NCBI RefSeq assembly: GCF_042310355.1
Contig: NZ_JBHJMR010000007.1
Span: 1 to 64,000 of the forward strand
DNA: 64,000 nt
Direction: 5' to 3'
Origin: Wenzhouxiangella sp042310355
GTDB taxonomy: Bacteria; Pseudomonadota; Gammaproteobacteria; Xanthomonadales; Wenzhouxiangellaceae
A program made the translations under genes and the position numbers. Positions within the stretch are counted from its first letter, which is position 1; the number at the start of each line of letters is the position of its first letter. Below are positions 59,019-64,000 of this stretch, piece after piece. Below the pieces are notes generated by a model. The model searched no databases, was not told where the DNA came from, and saw nothing but the letters and a program-made list of their open reading frames with translations.

Positions 59019-60353
59019 TTATCGAATCAGTGGCGACCAGGCGGGCTCCCGAACTTCGTCACCCTCGCTCAGGACCAGCCGCTGACGAATCCGACCGTCG
59101 GCCGAAGCGGCCGCCAGCTCGCTGTTGCCGTCGCGGCGGGTGGCATAGAGCACCATGCTGCCGTTCGGTGCAAAGCTCGGCGATTCGTCAAGCCGACCGT
59201 CAGATAATACACGTAAACGCTCCGTTTCGCGATCATGGATCGCGATGCGATAGTCCTGGTCGCCATCGCTGTAAATGACGGCCAGGTAGCGTTCCTCCAG
59301 GCCGATGCTGGCATGGGCGTTGTAGCGACCTTCCCAGGTCACGCGCTCGGGATCGCCACCCGCGGCGTCCATGACGTAGATCTGCGGACGACCGGCGCGG
59401 TCGGAGGTGAAGTAGATGCGTTCGCCGTCGGGCGACCAGGTCGGCTCGGTGTTGATCGACCAGTGATGGGTCAGCTGCTCGCTGCGCTGGGTTTCCAGGT
59501 CGATGACCCAGATCTCCGGGCTGCCGCTGCGCGACAGGCTGACCGCCAGCTTTTCACCGTCGGGCGAGAAGGCCGGCGCGCCGTTGATGCCCTTGTCGGC
59601 GCTGACCACACGGTTCTGGCCGGTATAGAGATCCTGGATGATGACCTGCGAGCGCCCGGTGGCGAACGACACGTAGGCCAGCTTGCGCGCGTCGGGCGAC
59701 CAGGTGGGCGACATGATCGGCTGGCTGTTGCGCACGACCGTCTGCGGGTTGTGCCCGTCGGCATCGGCGACCACCAGCTCGAAGCTTTCATTGCCGTCGT
59801 CGCCGTCTCGAACCACCACGTAGGCCACGCGCGTGGCAAAGGCGCCGGGGACGCCCATCAGGGCCTCGTAGACGGCGTCCGCAACCCGGTGGGCGCCGAA
59901 TCGAAGGTCGCCGAGACCGACGGTCAGCGCCTGCGAGAGCACGATCCGCCCCGAGTGCACGTCGAGCAGGTGGTATTCGATCTCGTAGCCCATGCCGTCG
60001 TTGGTCTCGCGCACCGATCCGACCACCAGGTGATCGACCTGGAGCAGGCGCCAGGTGCCGAACCGGACCTCGGTCGGATCCGACGGCCGATCGACCATTT
60101 CCTCTTCGTCCATCGGATCGAACAGGCCGGAACGATGGAGGTCGGCGCTGACGATCTCGGCCACGCCCGCCTCGGGTTCCGGCATATCGGCGTTCCAGGC
60201 GAACGGCGCGACGGCGATCGGCATGGCGCCCTCGACGCCGTCGACGATCTCGATGCGCAGCTCGGCCGCCGCCGGCGCGGAGACCAGCAGGGCAAGAAGC
60301 AGGACGCTAGCCGTCGTAACGGAAGTCAAAAGTGATCTGGCGCTCGAATACAT
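59019..60353 (-). CDS. tolB: Tol-Pal system beta-propeller protein TolB
   Basis: A 444-residue periplasmic protein. The signal peptide (SVTTASVLLLALLVSAPAAA) precedes an N-terminal alpha/beta domain (APFAWNADMPEPEAGVAEIV) and a six-bladed propeller with repeats of the form SPTWSPDARKLAYVSF, PAFSPDGEKLAVSLS and PTWSPDGERIYFTSDRAGRP. The start is ATG 60353, with GAGG spaced 8 bases upstream; ATG 60359 is also possible. Its start lies inside the end of tolA (about 47-53 bp overlap), an unusually long overlap. Confidence 0.93.
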   Translation of the reverse strand: MYSSARSLLTSVTTASVLLLALLVSAPAAAELRIEIVDGVEGAMPIAVAPFAWNADMPEPEAGVAEIVSADLHRSGLFDPMDEEEMVDRPSDPTEVRFGTWRLLQVDHLVVGSVRETNDGMGYEIEYHLLDVHSGRIVLSQALTVGLGDLRFGAHRVADAVYEALMGVPGAFATRVAYVVVRDGDDGNESFELVVADADGHNPQTVVRNSQPIMSPTWSPDARKLAYVSFATGRSQVIIQDLYTGQNRVVSADKGINGAPAFSPDGEKLAVSLSRSGSPEIWVIDLETQRSEQLTHHWSINTEPTWSPDGERIYFTSDRAGRPQIYVMDAAGGDPERVTWEGRYNAHASIGLEERYLAVIYSDGDQDYRIAIHDRETERLRVLSDGRLDESPSFAPNGSMVLYATRRDGNSELAAASADGRIRQRLVLSEGDEVREPAWSPLIR

Positions 60354-61296
60354 CTTCATAACCTCGGTAGGGCAAATTTCCGACGCGCATGACCGCCGCG
60401 GTGATCGAGCGGCGCGTGGCGTCGTCGGCATTGCAGGGTGACACGATACTCGCATCGATGATTTCACCGCCGGGAATCTGCATGACGCGCACGGCGCATT
60501 CTACGCCCGGTGACGCCGTCGGCGGCCGAATCCAGCTGCGCCGGACCAGTTCGCGGATGGTTGCGACGTACTCCTCGCGCAAGGTCGCGCGCCGGGCATC
60601 GGCATCCGCCTGTTCCTGGGCCAGTCGGAGGCGCTCGGCCTCTTCCTCGGCCTGTTCCTGTTCACTTTCGCGCTCACGGCGCTCGGCCAGTTCGTCGAGC
60701 CGGCGCTGCTGTTCCTCGCGCTCGCGCTGGGCCGCCTCGCTCTGGCGACGCAATTCCTCGAGTTCGCGCTGCTGTGCTTGTTCGCGTTCGCGGCGCTCGC
60801 GCTCCATCTGCCGCCTTTCCTCTTCGGCCTCGCGCCGGGCTTCCTCGTCCTCGCGGCGGCGACGCTCGGCCTCCTGCTCACGACGCTGCGCTTCTTCCCG
60901 GCGCTGCTGCTCGAGCTGCTCCTGGCGCTCTTGCTCGGCCCGCTCTTCCTCACGCTGACGCTGACGTTCGGCCTGGCGCTCTCGCTCGGCCTGTTCCTGA
61001 CGTTCCTGCTCGGCCTGCTCCTGACGCGCTTGCTCGGCCTGGCGCTGACGCTCGGCTTCTTCTTCCCGACGCTGGCGTTCGGCTTCGGCCTGTTGCTCTT
61101 CCTCCCGGCGCTGCTCTACCATCGGCCCCTGGTCGACCAGGGTGACCTGCACCGGCAGTGGTTTGTGTTCGAACGCCTCCCAGTTCCAGGTGCCGACAAC
61201 CAGGATCAGCACGAAACCCAGGTGCACGGCCACCGCCAGCCCGAAGGCCGCCAGCGCGTCCTTGATCGCCTGTTTTCGCTGGGGGGAGAGCATCAT
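60307..61296 (-). CDS. tolA: Tol-Pal system protein TolA
   Basis: A 329-residue inner-membrane anchored rod. One N-terminal transmembrane helix (AAFGLAVAVHLGFVLILVVG) leads into a very long Glu/Arg/Gln-rich coiled coil (about residues 60-230, for example RRREEEQQAEAERQRREEEA-like text) and a C-terminal TolA/TonB-like domain with TASPGVECAVRVMQIPGGEI and GYEDVFERQITFDFRYDG. It spans the periplasm to bind TolB and Pal. A repeat element separates it from tolR. Confidence 0.92.
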   Translation of the reverse strand: MMLSPQRKQAIKDALAAFGLAVAVHLGFVLILVVGTWNWEAFEHKPLPVQVTLVDQGPMVEQRREEEQQAEAERQRREEEAERQRQAEQARQEQAEQERQEQAERERQAERQRQREEERAEQERQEQLEQQRREEAQRREQEAERRRREDEEARREAEEERRQMERERREREQAQQRELEELRRQSEAAQREREEQQRRLDELAERRERESEQEQAEEEAERLRLAQEQADADARRATLREEYVATIRELVRRSWIRPPTASPGVECAVRVMQIPGGEIIDASIVSPCNADDATRRSITAAVMRVGNLPYRGYEDVFERQITFDFRYDG

Positions 61297-61317
61297 TCAG
61301 GCCCGGAAAAACAAAAT

Positions 61318-61466
61318 TGTCCACAGATGAACACAGATGAACACAGATAAAGGAAAGAGCCGGATCTCATTGCAGTGACTGGGCGATTCGAAATGCGGCG
61401 GTTGGCTGCGAGGCACGCCAAATCGATACAAAAATCATCTGAGCTGATCTGCATTCATCTGCGGTT
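61318..61466. repeat. Inverted-arm repeat element, 10-bp units (family D), inside the tol operon
   Basis: The left arm at 61321-61350 contains CCACAGATGAACACAGATGA plus ACACAGATAA (three 10-bp units). The right arm at 61436-61466 (ATCTGAGCTGATCTGCATTC then ATCTGCGG) is its reverse complement at about 23 of 30 positions. The 80-90 bp spacer is non-coding. The right arm runs up to the tolR stop codon (61467-61469). This family is seen only once in the window. Confidence 0.8.
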
Positions 61467-61901
61467 CTATTCAGAATCGGGCTCGGGGTCGCCCACGAGA
61501 CCGACCGAGGCCACGCCGGCGCGTTGCAGCAACACCATGGCGCCATAGATGTGCTGGTAGTCCACGTTCCTGTCGCCGGTGACGGTGACCTGCAGCTGCG
61601 GATTGCGGGCCACGATGGCGCTCACGGTCTCGACCAGGGTCTGATCGTCGACCAGTTCGGCGGCATCGCCGGTATCGAGGTAGAGATCGCCCTCGGCGGT
61701 GACGGTGACCATCAGGGGGTCGCCCTGGTCGGTCAGCGGCTCGGCCGAACCGCTCGGCAGCTCCACTTCCACGCCCAGGTTCATCAGCGGCGCGGTGACC
61801 ATGAAGATGATCAGCAGAACCAGCATCACGTCGATATAGGGCACGACGTTGATTTCGGACATGCGCTTGCGCCGGCGCCGGATATAGGGTTGGTCGGACA
61901 T
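61467..61901 (-). CDS. tolR: Tol-Pal system protein TolR
   Basis: A 144-residue ExbD/TolR-family protein. A basic cytoplasmic tip (RRRRKRMSEINVVPYIDVML: the NVVPYIDVMLVLLIIF region carries the key aspartate of the proton-motive helix) precedes one membrane helix and a periplasmic domain ending with VASVGLVGDPEPDSE. It energises the Tol machine with TolQ. The tail after the stop is the repeat arm of family D. Confidence 0.95.
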   Translation of the reverse strand: MSDQPYIRRRRKRMSEINVVPYIDVMLVLLIIFMVTAPLMNLGVEVELPSGSAEPLTDQGDPLMVTVTAEGDLYLDTGDAAELVDDQTLVETVSAIVARNPQLQVTVTGDRNVDYQHIYGAMVLLQRAGVASVGLVGDPEPDSE

Positions 61902-61919
61902 AATCAGCGAGAACCTCTG

Positions 61920-62605
<686 letters not shown>

Positions 62606-62609
<4 letters not shown>

Positions 62610-63027
62610 CGCGATTCCTGTTCCTGTTGTAGTTTTTGAATGGCCGCGCGCAGCGCTTCGGGCATGCGCGCCGGCACGAAGCGGTCGGCGGCCAGGCAGG
62701 CGGCGTCCACGCGCGCGGTGGCCAGCAGTTCGCCGTCGGCCGCGCGAACCATGCGCTGATTGAAGGTCAGCGAGGCCGCTCGCACATGTTCGACGCCGTT
62801 CGTGATCTCGAGTTCATCTTCCAGCCGCCCCGGCGCGATAAATCGGGTGTCGACCCGTCGGACCACGAACAGGCGGTTCTGCTCCGCGCGCATGGGGACC
62901 TGGGGAAAACCCATGGCCAGCAGCCAGTCGGAGCGTGCGCGCTCGAAGAAGGCCAGGTAGCGGGCGTGATAGACCACGCCGCCGGCATCCGTGTCTTCCC
63001 AGTAGACGCGGTAGCGAAAGGGCTCGA

Positions 63028-63031
<4 letters not shown>
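62606..63031 (-). CDS. ybgC: Acyl-CoA thioesterase YbgC
   Basis: A 141-residue hot-dog-fold thioesterase. The family start FRYRVYWEDTDAGGVVYHAR contains the catalytic Asp of the DxxGVVYH motif, and ARYLAFFERARSDWL follows. YbgC is the usual first gene of tol clusters, where it is thought to act on short-chain acyl-CoA or phospholipid-related substrates. It overlaps ruvB and tolQ by 4 bases each. Confidence 0.94.

Positions 63032-64000
<969 letters not shown>

Noticed and set aside
60307..60467. Frameshift between tolA and tolB
   Set aside because: Both proteins have normal ends (TolA ends in the expected TolA/TonB-like domain, TolB starts with a good signal peptide and ribosome-binding site), so a true overlap is simpler.

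Overview
The window is a GC-rich (roughly 65%) chromosomal segment from a Gram-negative bacterium. The gene content points to Gammaproteobacteria, most likely near the Xanthomonadales/Lysobacterales or Wenzhouxiangella-type lineages (inference). The indicators are the order rpoN-hpf-ptsN-hprK-rapZ-EIIA-HPr-EI, the ruvB-ybgC-tolQRAB-pal-cpoB cluster, PBP1b, TsaB, YoaA, RelA of the ExDD type, HrpA, Uup and YajQ. I found no rRNA, tRNA, CRISPR array, complete insertion sequence or prophage. It is mostly core genome, with accessory genes and repeats between blocks.

Layout. 0.2-6.7 kb: sigma-54 and a complete nitrogen-type PTS (EI, HPr, two EIIA proteins, HPr kinase, RapZ) with no sugar-transporting EII. 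6.7-9.0 kb: a two-module glycosyltransferase. 9.4-14.8 kb (minus): tsaB, yoaA, a TPR lipoprotein and PBP1b. 14.9-19.3 kb: a giant three-module glycosyltransferase. 19.5-27.7 kb (minus): relA, a secreted Ig-like-repeat protein and hrpA. 28-33.4 kb: single metabolic genes (threonine aldolase, an AhpD-like protein, an alpha/beta hydrolase, a CoA-transferase/hydrolase and SirB2). 33.4-36.2 kb (minus): an unusual operon of an EAL phosphodiesterase, a DUF6502-like winged-helix protein and a secreted Gly-Ser repeat protein. 36.4-41.6 kb: a peptide-type ABC importer without ATPases, a lipoprotein and ApbE. 41.5-43.8 kb: a CHASE-GGDEF-EAL protein. 43.9-51.8 kb: small housekeeping or unknown genes, including a lipoprotein with a pilin-like C-terminus. 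51.9-57.4 kb: DUF3096, Uup, NfeD/SPFH, CysQ and GalU. 57.6-64 kb (minus): the Tol-Pal cluster and a truncated ruvB.

The most striking non-genic signal is four families of dispersed, AT-richer repeats built from short tandem units, usually arranged as inverted arms: 8-bp ACGCAAAG units; 10-bp ACACAGATGA units; a CACCAAATTCC/AATTCGAAATTCC arm; and 7-bp TTCAGGT/TTCCGGG/TTCGGGG/TTACGGG arrays. They sit almost only at gene junctions. Several arms touch or overlap a stop codon, one pair has supplied the C-terminus of the giant glycosyltransferase, and one lies inside the tol operon between tolR and tolA. The second interesting signal is the EAL/DUF6502/Gly-Ser-repeat operon, with a terminator downstream and a perfect 20-bp palindrome in its leader.

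Several genes may cooperate in cell-envelope biology and c-di-GMP signalling: PBP1b, Tol-Pal, GalU and glycosyltransferases for envelope polysaccharide; two c-di-GMP enzymes plus the possible c-di-GMP binder YajQ for signalling; and the PTS-Ntr, HPr kinase, RapZ and RelA for nutrient and stress control. These links are inferred from families and gene order only.
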